This document shows, one piece after another, positions 26,943 through 36,620 of a DNA stretch of 64,000 bases (its first letter is position 1; each line of letters opens with the position of its first letter). Origin of the DNA: Paenibacillus tianjinensis (GTDB taxonomy: Bacteria; Bacillota; Bacilli; Paenibacillales; Paenibacillaceae). Below the pieces are notes generated by a model. That model searched no databases and was not told the origin of the DNA. It saw nothing but the letters and a program-made list of their open reading frames with translations. The stretch spans positions 992,001 through 1,056,000 of the forward strand of contig NZ_CP070969.1 in assembly GCF_017086365.1 (NCBI RefSeq), given 5' to 3'. Made by a program: the position numbers and the translations under genes.

Positions 26943-26969
26943 TTAGCACTACAGATGGTTGAGTGCTAA
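26943..26969 (+). promoter_or_regulatory. CIRCE operator (HrcA binding site)
   Basis: TTAGCACTA, 9-base spacer, GAGTGCTAA: the CIRCE inverted repeat with one mismatch in the left arm. It predicts HrcA-repressed, heat-inducible groESL. The 123 bases between it and groES show no further element. Confidence 0.96.
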
Positions 26970-27092
26970 CGGAGCAGAAGAATATGGGATTAGCCGGCAG
27001 AAGCCGCGCCAAGACGATATTTTTACAAGCAGCCGCAATCCCAATCTATGTTTTCAAGGTAAATAACATAATTTCAAAGGAGGCTATTTTTC

Positions 27093-27374
27093 ATGATCAA
27101 ACCACTAGGTGAACGCGTATTGGTAGAACCAAGCGAGCAACAGGAAACCACTTCTTTCGGTATCGTGCTTCCGGACTCTTCCAAAGAGAAACCGCAGGAA
27201 GGCAAAATTATCGCAGTTGGCAGCGGAGCTCTGAAAGACGGAGTACGTGTACCGCTGGAAGTTAAAGAAGGCGACCGCGTGATCTTCTCGAAATATGCCG
27301 GAACCGAAATCAAATACGAAGGCAAAGAATATCTGATTATGAAGGAAAGCGACATTCACGCGATTCTTGACTAA
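27093..27374 (+). CDS. groES: Co-chaperonin GroES
   Basis: 93 residues forming the heptameric lid of Gro[41 protein letters not shown] includes the mobile loop (about 16-32); the end [32 protein letters not shown] is typical. AAAGGAGG precedes the ATG. Control is by CIRCE upstream. Confidence 0.98.
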   Translation: MIKPLGERVLVEPSEQQETTSFGIVLPDSSKEKPQEGKIIAVGSGALKDGVRVPLEVKEGDRVIFSKYAGTEIKYEGKEYLIMKESDIHAILD

Positions 27375-27417
27375 GAAGAACGTTTATAAGTTTAGCCGTA
27401 ACCATACTTAAGCTTTA

Positions 27418-29132
<1,715 letters not shown>

Positions 29133-29166
29133 TAAAGGGCGATAAACCCTTATACATCGGGTTAAA

Positions 29167-29213
29167 TAAAGAGACCTTTCGTAGTCGTTATACGAAAGGT
29201 CTCTTTTGTTTTT
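29167..29213. terminator. Terminator shared by groEL and dus
   Basis: AAAGAGACCTTTCGTA, 7-base loop, TACGAAAGGTCTCTTT: a perfect 16-bp stem with T-runs on both strands, between convergent genes. Confidence 0.95.
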
Positions 29214-30184
29214 CAATCTAATACTTGGTCTAAAAGAGGTTGTACTAAACGACGAACTTCGTCTGTTGACGTGGTATCCATTAATTGGTTTCTTAGTTCG
29301 TCTGCACCTTTAAATCCACGAGTATAGATTTTGAAATAGCGAAGAAGTGGCTTAAATGAACGCGGCAGGGTTTCTGTTGAATATTTATCGTGCAGATCCA
29401 ACTGTAGCAGAAGTAAATTGAGAAAATCCTTCGCGCTATGTTCTTTAGGTTCTTTTTCAAATGCAAAGGGATTGGTGAAAATACCGCGGCCAATCATGAT
29501 ACCATCAACGCCGTGTTGTTCGGCTATCTTTAATCCTGTTGCGCGGTCCGGAATATCTCCATTAATGGTTAACAACGTATGTGGAGCAATTTCATCGCGC
29601 AATTTTTTGATTTCAGGAATCAGTTCCCAGTGTGCAGCTACTCTGCTCTTCTCTTTTTTTGTACGAAGGTGAATGGAAAGGTTCGCAATATCTTGTTTCA
29701 ATAGATGTCCTAACCAATCGCGCCACTCGTCAATTTTAGAGTAACCCAATCTTGTTTTAACACTAACCGGTAATCCACCTGCTTTGGCTGCTTGAATAAT
29801 TTCTGCTGCAAGTTCAGGATGGCGGATTAATCCAGCCCCTTTTCCACTGGATGCGGCGTTTTGTGCCGGGCATCCCATGTTTATATCGATCCCACGAAAA
29901 CCAAGTTTTTTCATATCCACACTCATCTGTTCAAAAAGTGCCGGTTTATTGCCCCAAATATGAGCGACAATCGGTTGCTCCTCATCTGTAAACATTAATC
30001 GGCCACCTACATTTTCTTTTCCAACAGGGTGACAATAATGTTCTGTACTTGTGAATTCCGTGAAGAATACGTCAGGTGTTGCAGCTTCTCTAATGACCTG
30101 ACGAAATACAATATCTGTGACATCTTCCATTGGAGCTAATATAAAAAACGGCTTCGGTAAATCCATCCAAAAATTCGGTTCCAT
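29213..30184 (-). CDS. dus: tRNA-dihydrouridine synthase
   Basis: Flavoenzyme that reduces uridines in the tRNA D-loop. 323 residues: [19 protein letters not shown], the catalytic-Cys region [31 protein letters not shown] and [15 protein letters not shown]. It is clearly more AT-rich and uses more A/T-ending codons than its neighbours, which suggests acquisition from a lower-GC Firmicute. AGGAGAAGATAAC precedes the ATG. It converges on groEL with a shared terminator. Which uridine is modified cannot be told. Confidence 0.93.
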   Translation of the reverse strand: MEPNFWMDLPKPFFILAPMEDVTDIVFRQVIREAATPDVFFTEFTSTEHYCHPVGKENVGGRLMFTDEEQPIVAHIWGNKPALFEQMSVDMKKLGFRGIDINMGCPAQNAASSGKGAGLIRHPELAAEIIQAAKAGGLPVSVKTRLGYSKIDEWRDWLGHLLKQDIANLSIHLRTKKEKSRVAAHWELIPEIKKLRDEIAPHTLLTINGDIPDRATGLKIAEQHGVDGIMIGRGIFTNPFAFEKEPKEHSAKDFLNLLLLQLDLHDKYSTETLPRSFKPLLRYFKIYTRGFKGADELRNQLMDTTSTDEVRRLVQPLLDQVLD

Positions 30185-30401
30185 GTTATCTTCTCCTGTT
30201 GCAACATATAAAAAGTCTTTGATCCATCATACATAGTATCATTATTTTTCGTTTGATGCACAGAATCAATAGGGAGGGCATATAGCATCATTCTAACAAA
30301 ATACTAAATTACCCATTCCATAGGTTTGCAAAATGAATAGAGTATAGCAGATGTTCTTCCGGCAGCAGCTATGGATTTGTTCATAAAATGGGGTGATCGT
30401 G

Positions 30402-30683
30402 ATGGATTTGAATGCATTGACTGGCTTGTTCAATAACAACGACGGCTCAGTCGTGCTTAATGTCCTTTTATCAATCGCTTTAGTCTGGAGTATCCGGCAG
30501 ATCGCGAATAAAGAAAAGGTCATACAGCATTATCAGAAACGGGATGAGGAGAACGAGAAGCAGCTCAATCAATACAACCGTTCACTAGTCAAGCTGCTTA
30601 TTGAAAGAGAAGACACGGCAAGAGAGACCAAGGGAAGAGAGAGCGCTGATAATACTAATAGTGGGGAGGTCGTCGACAAGTGA
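30402..30683 (+). CDS. Small membrane protein with coiled coil, unknown
   Basis: 93 residues from the ATG at 30402 (GGGGTGATCGTG upstream; a GTG at 30393 is in the same frame). One membrane segment near residues 15-33 (VVLNVLLSIALVWSIRQIA), then a charged helix likely to form a coiled coil (KEKVIQHYQKRDEENEKQLNQYNRSLVKLLIERED). The layout resembles small holin-like BhlA proteins, but similarity is only of shape. Its stop overlaps the next start (GTGA), so it begins a three-gene operon. Confidence 0.6.
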   Translation: MDLNALTGLFNNNDGSVVLNVLLSIALVWSIRQIANKEKVIQHYQKRDEENEKQLNQYNRSLVKLLIEREDTARETKGRESADNTNSGEVVDK

Positions 30684-30856
30684 AGCTCCTCGATATTTTC
30701 AGAAAAAATGAGATCAAGCACAGTCGTGTGAAGAAAGAAATCGAGAAGTTAGGCAAAATCCAGGCAGCCTATGAAATGAATGATATCGAAAGCCTGATGG
30801 ACCTGCATCATTCCGGCCTGGGCAAGAGAGGAGATGATTTGCATGGGAATTATTGA
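30680..30856 (+). CDS. Very small charged protein, unknown
   Basis: 58 residues from a GTG that overlaps the previous stop by four bases, with GTGGGGAGG 11 bases upstream. Begins MKLLDIFRKNEIKHSRVKKE and continues as a charged helix; no membrane segment or known motif. It overlaps the next gene by 14 bases. The tight coupling on both sides is the main evidence that it is translated. Confidence 0.5.
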   Translation: MKLLDIFRKNEIKHSRVKKEIEKLGKIQAAYEMNDIESLMDLHHSGLGKRGDDLHGNY

Positions 30857-31172
30857 TTTGACACTTGTCGCCCTGGAGTTAACCGCCTTTATAGTATTTA
30901 CTGCATATGTGGTGCGGTACAGCCGCTATTTTATCGGTAACGGGCCGAAACGCACCTATAACCTTTATCTCCGCAGTGTATGGATCACTTACTCCACCGT
31001 GGCTTTACTCTGTCTTAACCTGTTATGGGGCCGTATTAATATTGTTTTTGGTTACAACGTAGACAGCATATCGAATACACTTAGGGAGTTTGTAATGATC
31101 CTTTCACTGATTCTGCTTGTGTTTGCGGGACTAATGCACAAGGATTTGTGGGACAGCCATCATAAGGATTGA
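30843..31172 (+). CDS. Small integral membrane protein, unknown
   Basis: 109 residues from the ATG at 30843 with GAGGAG nine bases upstream. Three membrane segments: about 5-25 (LTLVALELTAFIVFTAYVV), 45-62 (SVWITYSTVALLCLNLLW) and 80-98 (FVMILSLILLVFAGLM). Last gene of the three-gene unit. No family recognised; a phage remnant or a membrane complex with the 30402 product are both possible. Confidence 0.6.
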   Translation: MGIIDLTLVALELTAFIVFTAYVVRYSRYFIGNGPKRTYNLYLRSVWITYSTVALLCLNLLWGRINIVFGYNVDSISNTLREFVMILSLILLVFAGLMHKDLWDSHHKD

Positions 31173-31278
31173 AAAACCAACCGGGCGGTCATAGATTTTA
31201 ATGCTGAACATTATGAAGTATCCGGAAAAACGTGTAAAATGGAAGGAATGATGAAGCAGCTTGGGGGACGGGGCTTAG

Positions 31279-32577
31279 ATGTATAGAGTGGGGATTGTCG
31301 GGCCGGCAGGTTCGGTCGAACGGATAGTCAGCTTGGCACAAATGTTGAAACAGGAAATAGAGTTCGTATCCTTCGTTTACGAGGAGCCTCGGGAGACGGA
31401 GCAGATTATCCGGCAGCACGACCGTGAGGTGGATTCATGGCTTTGCTCTGGTCCGATCCCTTATGCTTTTGCGCTGACAGCGCTGGGTTCGGCTGAACGT
31501 GTGGAGTATATTTGGGTGACGGAATCCGCCTTCTATAAAAGCCTGCTGGATCTGGTTTATACTCAGGGCCGGCTGGCAAAGCGGATCAGCATTGATATGC
31601 CGGAGAATGATGGACTGGTAGACCGTGCGCTGAAGCAAATCGAAAATGCGGGGCTGGAACTGCATACGAAAACTTACGAGCTTGATGCAGATACGGAAGA
31701 GTTACTAAGCTTTCATCTCACGCTGTGGCAAGAGGGCAGGACCGAAGGAGCGATTACTTGCTTTCCGAGTGTTGCAGCAGCGCTGAAGACGGCAGGGGTT
31801 CAGACTTTTACCGTCTCACCCAGCAGTCTGGAAATTATCCAGTCGCTCCGGCTCTTTGCAGAGAAGGTCAGAACCTCATACTTCAAGGATACACAGATTG
31901 GTGTGGAAATCATTGAAGTGGAGAATTTCGACCGTGTCGCGCAAAAGCTGAATACTTCCTATCAATTGCAGTATCTGGAGCTGAAGCTGAAGGAAGAGCT
32001 GATCAAGCTCTGTGAGAGGCTGGACGGTTCTTTCCTGGAAAAGGGCGGTGGAAGGTATGTCATCTTCAGTACACGCGGGGCAATTGAACGGGAGCTGAAG
32101 CTGCTGAGTGATACTGTTGATTATTTGGCGGCCAAAACGGATACCAGTGTAGCAGTGGGTATCGGCTTCGGTGAGACGGTGTTCGCAGCGGAGACGAATG
32201 CGCATACTGCACTTCGCCAATCCAAGGAGAAAACGGACAAGCGCATCGTTATCATACAGGAGGACGGTGTCATCGTTGAGTCGGCTGATCAGGATGACAA
32301 GCTGGTCTATTCGTTCCGGACAAATGATCAGGAAATTATGGCCAAGCTGAAAACCAGCGGAATTAGCGTCAAAACATTCAATAAAGTAGTTGCGCTGGTC
32401 CGGCGGATGGGCTGGGAAAGCTTTACTGCCAAGGACTTGGCGGTCCAGCTGCAAATGACCGAACGCAATGCCCGGCGGATTATGACAGAATTGTCCGAGG
32501 CGGGGCTTGTTGACTCCGCCGGCGAGGAAGCACCGGGAGTACGCGGCAGACCCATTAAAATATACCGGTTCAAGTAG
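31279..32577 (+). CDS. Predicted transcriptional regulator with C-terminal winged helix
   Basis: 432 residues. The first part (about 1-185) is an alpha/beta ligand-sensor-like region reminiscent of the PrpR N domain (VGIVGPAGSVERIVSLAQ, ITCFPSVAAALKTAGVQTFTV). The middle (about 195-335) resembles a degenerate nucleotide-cyclase/GGDEF fold (VAVGIGFGETVFAAETNAHTALRQSKE). The end (about 355-430) is a winged helix (FTAKDLAVQLQMTERNARRIMTELSEAGLV, then GVRGRPIKIYRFK). It directly precedes the MFS/M20 operon and probably controls it. Domain calls are by eye only. Confidence 0.65.
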   Translation: MYRVGIVGPAGSVERIVSLAQMLKQEIEFVSFVYEEPRETEQIIRQHDREVDSWLCSGPIPYAFALTALGSAERVEYIWVTESAFYKSLLDLVYTQGRLAKRISIDMPENDGLVDRALKQIENAGLELHTKTYELDADTEELLSFHLTLWQEGRTEGAITCFPSVAAALKTAGVQTFTVSPSSLEIIQSLRLFAEKVRTSYFKDTQIGVEIIEVENFDRVAQKLNTSYQLQYLELKLKEELIKLCERLDGSFLEKGGGRYVIFSTRGAIERELKLLSDTVDYLAAKTDTSVAVGIGFGETVFAAETNAHTALRQSKEKTDKRIVIIQEDGVIVESADQDDKLVYSFRTNDQEIMAKLKTSGISVKTFNKVVALVRRMGWESFTAKDLAVQLQMTERNARRIMTELSEAGLVDSAGEEAPGVRGRPIKIYRFK

Positions 32578-32630
32578 GCATCCCATTGTGATGCCTCTTT
32601 TTTTGTGTTTATGTGTAATGTTTCTTGACT

Positions 32631-32642
32631 CATAACGTTATG
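32631..32642. promoter_or_regulatory. Palindromic operator candidate
   Basis: CATAACGTTATG is a perfect 12-bp palindrome 14 bases upstream of the -35 box of the MFS promoter, a place suited to an activator. The regulator at 31279 is the obvious candidate; this is inferred. Confidence 0.5.
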
Positions 32643-32656
32643 TTAATTAAAAAACA

Positions 32657-32685
32657 TTGAAAAACGGTAGACTCCTATATATTAT
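32657..32685 (+). promoter_or_regulatory. Promoter of the MFS/M20 operon
   Basis: TTGAAA (32657-32662), 17-base spacer, TATTAT (32680-32685), 62 bases before the MFS start. Confidence 0.75.
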
Positions 32686-32747
32686 GTATATAAGGAAATT
32701 ATCCGTAATTAGTCCTTAAATAAAACGGGTCACCGGGAGGTAATAGT

Positions 32748-33989
32748 ATGCGGAAGGTGCTAGGCAGCAATTGGGTGTTGGCATTGTTATTTTTGGGATG
32801 GTCCTTAGGAAATCTGGACCGGTACGTAATGAATTACGCAGTGCTGACGATTACGGAAGATTTAAGCCTCAGTGCTACATCGACGGGAATTTTGCTTAGC
32901 TCCTTTTTTGCCGGTTATGCCATTATGCAGATGCCCGGGGGCTGGCTCGCCGACAAGTTTGGTTCAAGGAAGGTACTGATCCTTTCTGTTGTGTTGTGGT
33001 CGATCTTTACGGCAATGACAGGCGCAGCCTGGTCACTTGGTTCCATCCTGATCATCCGCTTCCTGTTCGGGATGGGAGAAGGCGGCTTCCAGCCCGCTGC
33101 TTCGAAGCTTATTGCAGGTGTCTTTCCGCAGGAGAAGCGGGCCAGAGCGATGTCGATTATATTGACCTCAGGCGGTCTTATGGCCTTTATTACGCCGATT
33201 TTCTCAGCTTATGTACTGGATTCGATAGGCTGGCGCCATATGTTCGTGTACATAGGCTTCGTGGGGATTATCATCGCGGTCCTGTATGGGAAGTTTATCT
33301 ACAATCCGCAACAGGCAGCTGGCGCCGAAGCTGTGGGGAATCCTGCGAAAGCCCCGAAGTCAGGGTTCGGCCAGCTGTTCAAAACCCCCATGATGTGGAG
33401 CCTGCTGATCGCCTATTTCTGTATTTATGCTGTGAACTGGGGGTTGGCCAGCTGGATGCCGACTTATCTGTCGGATGTCCGCGGTCTTTCCATGAAATCG
33501 CTTGGCCTGCTCCAGATGATTCCGAGTGTCGCTTCGTTTGCCGGACTTTTTGCAGGGGGATATTTGCTCGATAAGATGACTGGAGGAAAGGAACGGTATG
33601 CCGGTGCATTTTCCTGTGCTGTAATTGGGGCCATGCTCTACCTTATGTTTAATGCCTCTAGTGTGGAAGGATTTATTATTTACCAATCGGTTACAAGTAT
33701 TTTTCTTGCCTTTGTGCTTATTCTGCTGCCGGCGATCGTGCTGAAAAAAATCCCGGCGGCTTCGACCGGTTCCGCGATGGGGATGGTCAATACCGGAGGT
33801 CAGCTGGCCGGTTTTATTGCACCTATGGCCATCGGTTTCATGGTTGATGCATTTAAGGGCTCCTATGAAGCGGCTTTCTGGATGCTGATCGGGTTTACAC
33901 TCGTCTGTACTGTGGCGTTGCTCAGCTTGAACCTCAACAAAGGTGGGGATCCGGAGGAAAAGCTGACACTGGCCGAAACCAATGGCTAA
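32748..33989 (+). CDS. MFS transporter (organic anion/proton symporter type)
   Basis: Twelve-helix transporter of 413 residues. The N terminus LGWSLGNLDRYVMNYAVLTITEDLSLS, the loop motif GGWLADKFGSRKVLI and RFLFGMGEGGFQPAASKLIAGVFP are typical of the anion:cation symporter group. GGGAGG precedes the ATG. The M20 amidohydrolase follows after 36 bases, so the pair probably imports and cleaves an amidated carboxylate such as an aminoacyl or aminobenzoyl-glutamate type compound. Substrate not proven. Confidence 0.88.
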   Translation: MRKVLGSNWVLALLFLGWSLGNLDRYVMNYAVLTITEDLSLSATSTGILLSSFFAGYAIMQMPGGWLADKFGSRKVLILSVVLWSIFTAMTGAAWSLGSILIIRFLFGMGEGGFQPAASKLIAGVFPQEKRARAMSIILTSGGLMAFITPIFSAYVLDSIGWRHMFVYIGFVGIIIAVLYGKFIYNPQQAAGAEAVGNPAKAPKSGFGQLFKTPMMWSLLIAYFCIYAVNWGLASWMPTYLSDVRGLSMKSLGLLQMIPSVASFAGLFAGGYLLDKMTGGKERYAGAFSCAVIGAMLYLMFNASSVEGFIIYQSVTSIFLAFVLILLPAIVLKKIPAASTGSAMGMVNTGGQLAGFIAPMAIGFMVDAFKGSYEAAFWMLIGFTLVCTVALLSLNLNKGGDPEEKLTLAETNG

Positions 33990-34025
33990 GCTGCATACAA
34001 ACATTGTGAAGAAGAGGGGATATTA

Positions 34026-35462
34026 ATGGATAAAACAGCTAAAATCTCTGCGGCGATTGAACATAGACGGGATTCTTTCATTACGCTAAGCAATACACTT
34101 TGGGAGATGGCGGAGACTGCATTCGAAGAACATCAGTCGGCCGAAGCGATCTGCCAGGCGCTTGAACAAGAAGGCTTTACCGTGGAACGGCAGGTTGCAG
34201 GGCTGCAGACGGGATTTGTCGGCAGTTACGGAAGCGGCCAGCCGGTGGTGGCGATTCTGGGCGAATTTGATGCTTTGCCAGGGCTCAGCCAGTTGCAGGG
34301 ACTTGCCCGCCCGGAGGCGGCCGAGCCCGGCGGGAACGGGCATGGCTGTGGACATAATCTGCTGGGAACTGGATCCTTAGCAGCGGCAGTAGCAGTTAAA
34401 GATTACATGGAAAGCACGGGACTTCAAGGCACGGTACGGTATTACGGCTGCCCGGCAGAGGAGAGCGGCTCCGGCAAAGCCTATATGGTACGTGAAGGGC
34501 TGTTCAGCGATGTTGATCTGGCGTTAAGCTGGCATCCATATACAGCGACACTTGTACAGCATTTAAGTTCGCTGGCGAACTATGCGGTGAAGTTCAAGTT
34601 TTACGGTAAAAGTGCACATGCTGCAGCAGCCCCGCATCTCGGACGCAGTGCACTCGATGCCGTTGAGCTGATGAATGTAGGCGTCAACTATTTAAGAGAA
34701 CATATGATTCCAGAGGCCCGGGTGCATTATGCGGTTACGAATGCGGGCGGCTCTTCGGCCAATGTAGTCCAGGCCTACGCGGAAGTATCCTATTTGATCC
34801 GCTCACCCAAGCAGCAGCAGGTCGTCGAGCTGTACAACCGTATCCATGATGTTGCCAAAGGTGCAGCGCTGATGACGGGAACGGTGATGGAGACCCAATT
34901 CGAGGGGGCGGCAGCGAATCTGATTCCTAACAGAACACTGGCTGAGGTGATGCATGCCAACCTGACCGCAATCGGCATTCCCGCTTATGATGCAGCCGAG
35001 TGGCAGTATGCTGCTGACATCCGCGCGACCTTGTCGCCTGAGGAAAGGGATGCTGCTCTATATGGGATGGACCCGCTGACGGTGATGAAACTGAAAGACA
35101 AGGCGATCGCCGATGTTATCATTCCTCTATATCCGGTTGAACCAACCATGCCGGGGTCGACAGATGTGGCGGATGTCAGCTGGGTCGTTCCGACAGTCCA
35201 GTGCATGACTGCTTGCTGGGCGATGGGTACGGCCTTGCATACGTGGCAGGTTGTGGCGCAGGGAACGATGCCGATTGCCCACAAGGGAATGCTTCAGGCG
35301 GCTAAAGTTATTGCCGGTACAGCAATTGAAGCGATGGAGAATCCGCAGATCATTACCGCAGCAAAAGCCGAACAAACGGAAAGGCTGCAGGGCCAATCTT
35401 ATATCTCAATGATTCCGGCCTTACAGCTGCCGCCGTGCCTATCATGGCTCTGTCCGCAGTGA
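34026..35462 (+). CDS. M20 family amidohydrolase (AbgB-like)
   Basis: Zinc hydrolase of 478 residues, close in length and motifs to aminobenzoyl-glutamate utilisation protein B. Metal-site regions: GEFDALPGLSQ, GHGCGHNLLG, YGCPAEESGSGKAYM, SWHPYTATLVQHLSS; dimerisation domain around 185-300 (KFYGKSAHAAAAPHLGRSALDAVELMNVG). Follows the MFS gene in the same operon. Cleaves an amide or peptide bond; natural substrate unknown. A terminator follows. Confidence 0.85.
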   Translation: MDKTAKISAAIEHRRDSFITLSNTLWEMAETAFEEHQSAEAICQALEQEGFTVERQVAGLQTGFVGSYGSGQPVVAILGEFDALPGLSQLQGLARPEAAEPGGNGHGCGHNLLGTGSLAAAVAVKDYMESTGLQGTVRYYGCPAEESGSGKAYMVREGLFSDVDLALSWHPYTATLVQHLSSLANYAVKFKFYGKSAHAAAAPHLGRSALDAVELMNVGVNYLREHMIPEARVHYAVTNAGGSSANVVQAYAEVSYLIRSPKQQQVVELYNRIHDVAKGAALMTGTVMETQFEGAAANLIPNRTLAEVMHANLTAIGIPAYDAAEWQYAADIRATLSPEERDAALYGMDPLTVMKLKDKAIADVIIPLYPVEPTMPGSTDVADVSWVVPTVQCMTACWAMGTALHTWQVVAQGTMPIAHKGMLQAAKVIAGTAIEAMENPQIITAAKAEQTERLQGQSYISMIPALQLPPCLSWLCPQ

Positions 35463-35476
35463 AATATTATGAGTCA

Positions 35477-35524
35477 AAAAATAGAGCAGCGGCCCTCCAA
35501 TGACGGGGATCGCTGCTCTGTTTC
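35477..35524 (+). terminator. Terminator of the MFS/M20 operon
   Basis: AGAGCAGCG pairs with CGCTGCTCT across a 22-base loop region and is followed by GTTTC. T-run is short. Confidence 0.7.
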
Positions 35525-35585
35525 ATGCTTAAGAGGGCTCTGCTATTGGGCCTCTGGTTGAAGCACTGGTTTCGTTTAACTGTTT

Positions 35586-36095
35586 CTAACGTATGTTTGC
35601 CAAATGCTCAACCAGTCTGTTCCAGGTTTCCGTGATGCCTTGGAGCATGCCCATATCCATGACCTGCTTCAGGTCTTCGGGGGTTGCATAATCCGAGCGG
35701 CAAATGACTAGTGTCCCGCTGTCCGTTTGGGTGAAGGTCAGTGTTACCAGCGTCTCTGCCAAATCTTCGTTTACATTGCCCTCGGCATCAGAGAAATAAT
35801 CCACATAGACAATCTTCTCAGGCTCGGTGATCTCGCGGTACACGGCCTTGCCCCAGGATTCCATTCCATAGAAATCGCCCTGATTCTTGTCCTCGCATTT
35901 CATACAGTAATGCCAGACTCCGCCTTCGCGGAAATCGATATGGCATACCGGAAGACTCCAGCCGCGCGGCCCCCACCAGTGCTTCAGGTGCTCCGCCTGT
36001 GAGAAGGCCTGAAAGACCAGCTCACGCGGAGCATTGAATTCACGTTCAAGAATAAGCGATTTGTCCTCTACTCTGGATACCATTTGATTAGTCAT
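35586..36095 (-). CDS. SRPBCC (AHSA1-like) domain protein
   Basis: 169 residues of the START-like AHSA1 group: LILEREFNAPRELVFQAFSQAEHLKHWWGPRGW, FREGGVWHYCM, EKIVYVDYFSDAEGN, GTLVICRSDYATPEDLKQVMDMGMLQGITETWNRL. These small hydrophobic-pocket proteins usually sit beside an ArsR gene, as here (48-base gap, same strand). Function not known; both genes probably respond to a common signal. Confidence 0.88.
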   Translation of the reverse strand: MTNQMVSRVEDKSLILEREFNAPRELVFQAFSQAEHLKHWWGPRGWSLPVCHIDFREGGVWHYCMKCEDKNQGDFYGMESWGKAVYREITEPEKIVYVDYFSDAEGNVNEDLAETLVTLTFTQTDSGTLVICRSDYATPEDLKQVMDMGMLQGITETWNRLVEHLANIR

Positions 36096-36143
36096 TTGCC
36101 CTCATCCTCTCTGATTGCTTGAAATGTGCTTATCATGTCCAGC

Positions 36144-36488
36144 CTAGTCTTGCTGCTCAGTCGGCAATCTCTTTCCCAGCGTCTCTAAGTAATCATCCAG
36201 GCGGTCCAATCTGTCCTCCCATAGTACACGGTAGTTCTGCAGCCAATCGTCCAGTTCCCGGAAAGGAGCCGGGCACAGACTGTAGATTCTGCGGTTAGCA
36301 TCGACCTTGGACTCCACGATTCCGGCCTCGCTTAGAACCCGCAAATGCTTAGAGGCTTGGGGCTGCCGAATCTGCAGCTGCCGGGCGATTTCTCCTACAG
36401 TGAGCGGATGCCCGCGCAGCAGTTCAACCATCTGCAGGCGGTTAGGTTCGGCCAAGGCACTCATAACCGTTGCATTCATATTCATCAT
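36144..36488 (-). CDS. ArsR-family transcriptional regulator
   Basis: 114-residue winged-helix repressor: ALAEPNRLQMVELLRGHPLTVGEIARQLQIRQPQASKHLRVLSEAGIV with a DNA-contact helix at QPQASKHLRVL. No metal-binding Cys pair is seen, so the signal is probably not a metal ion. First gene of the ArsR-SRPBCC unit; the inverted repeat at 36539-36560 just upstream is its likely autoregulatory operator. Confidence 0.9.
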   Translation of the reverse strand: MMNMNATVMSALAEPNRLQMVELLRGHPLTVGEIARQLQIRQPQASKHLRVLSEAGIVESKVDANRRIYSLCPAPFRELDDWLQNYRVLWEDRLDRLDDYLETLGKRLPTEQQD

Positions 36489-36538
36489 CCATTCGCTTGC
36501 GGTGCTTTATTTTGCTGAGTTCAATATACTATAATAGG

Positions 36539-36560
36539 AATATTCCTGTAAAGGAATATT
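36539..36560. promoter_or_regulatory. Inverted-repeat operator upstream of the ArsR gene
   Basis: AATATTCCT, 4 bases, AGGAATATT: a perfect 9-bp inverted repeat about 50 bases upstream of the ArsR start, overlapping TATACTATAAT-like -10 sequence. Binding by the ArsR product is inferred. Confidence 0.6.
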
Positions 36561-36620
36561 TAAAACGGATTCCCGCCCTCCTATTAATGAACCGGCAGGG
36601 GAGCGGAGGAAGAGCGAAGA

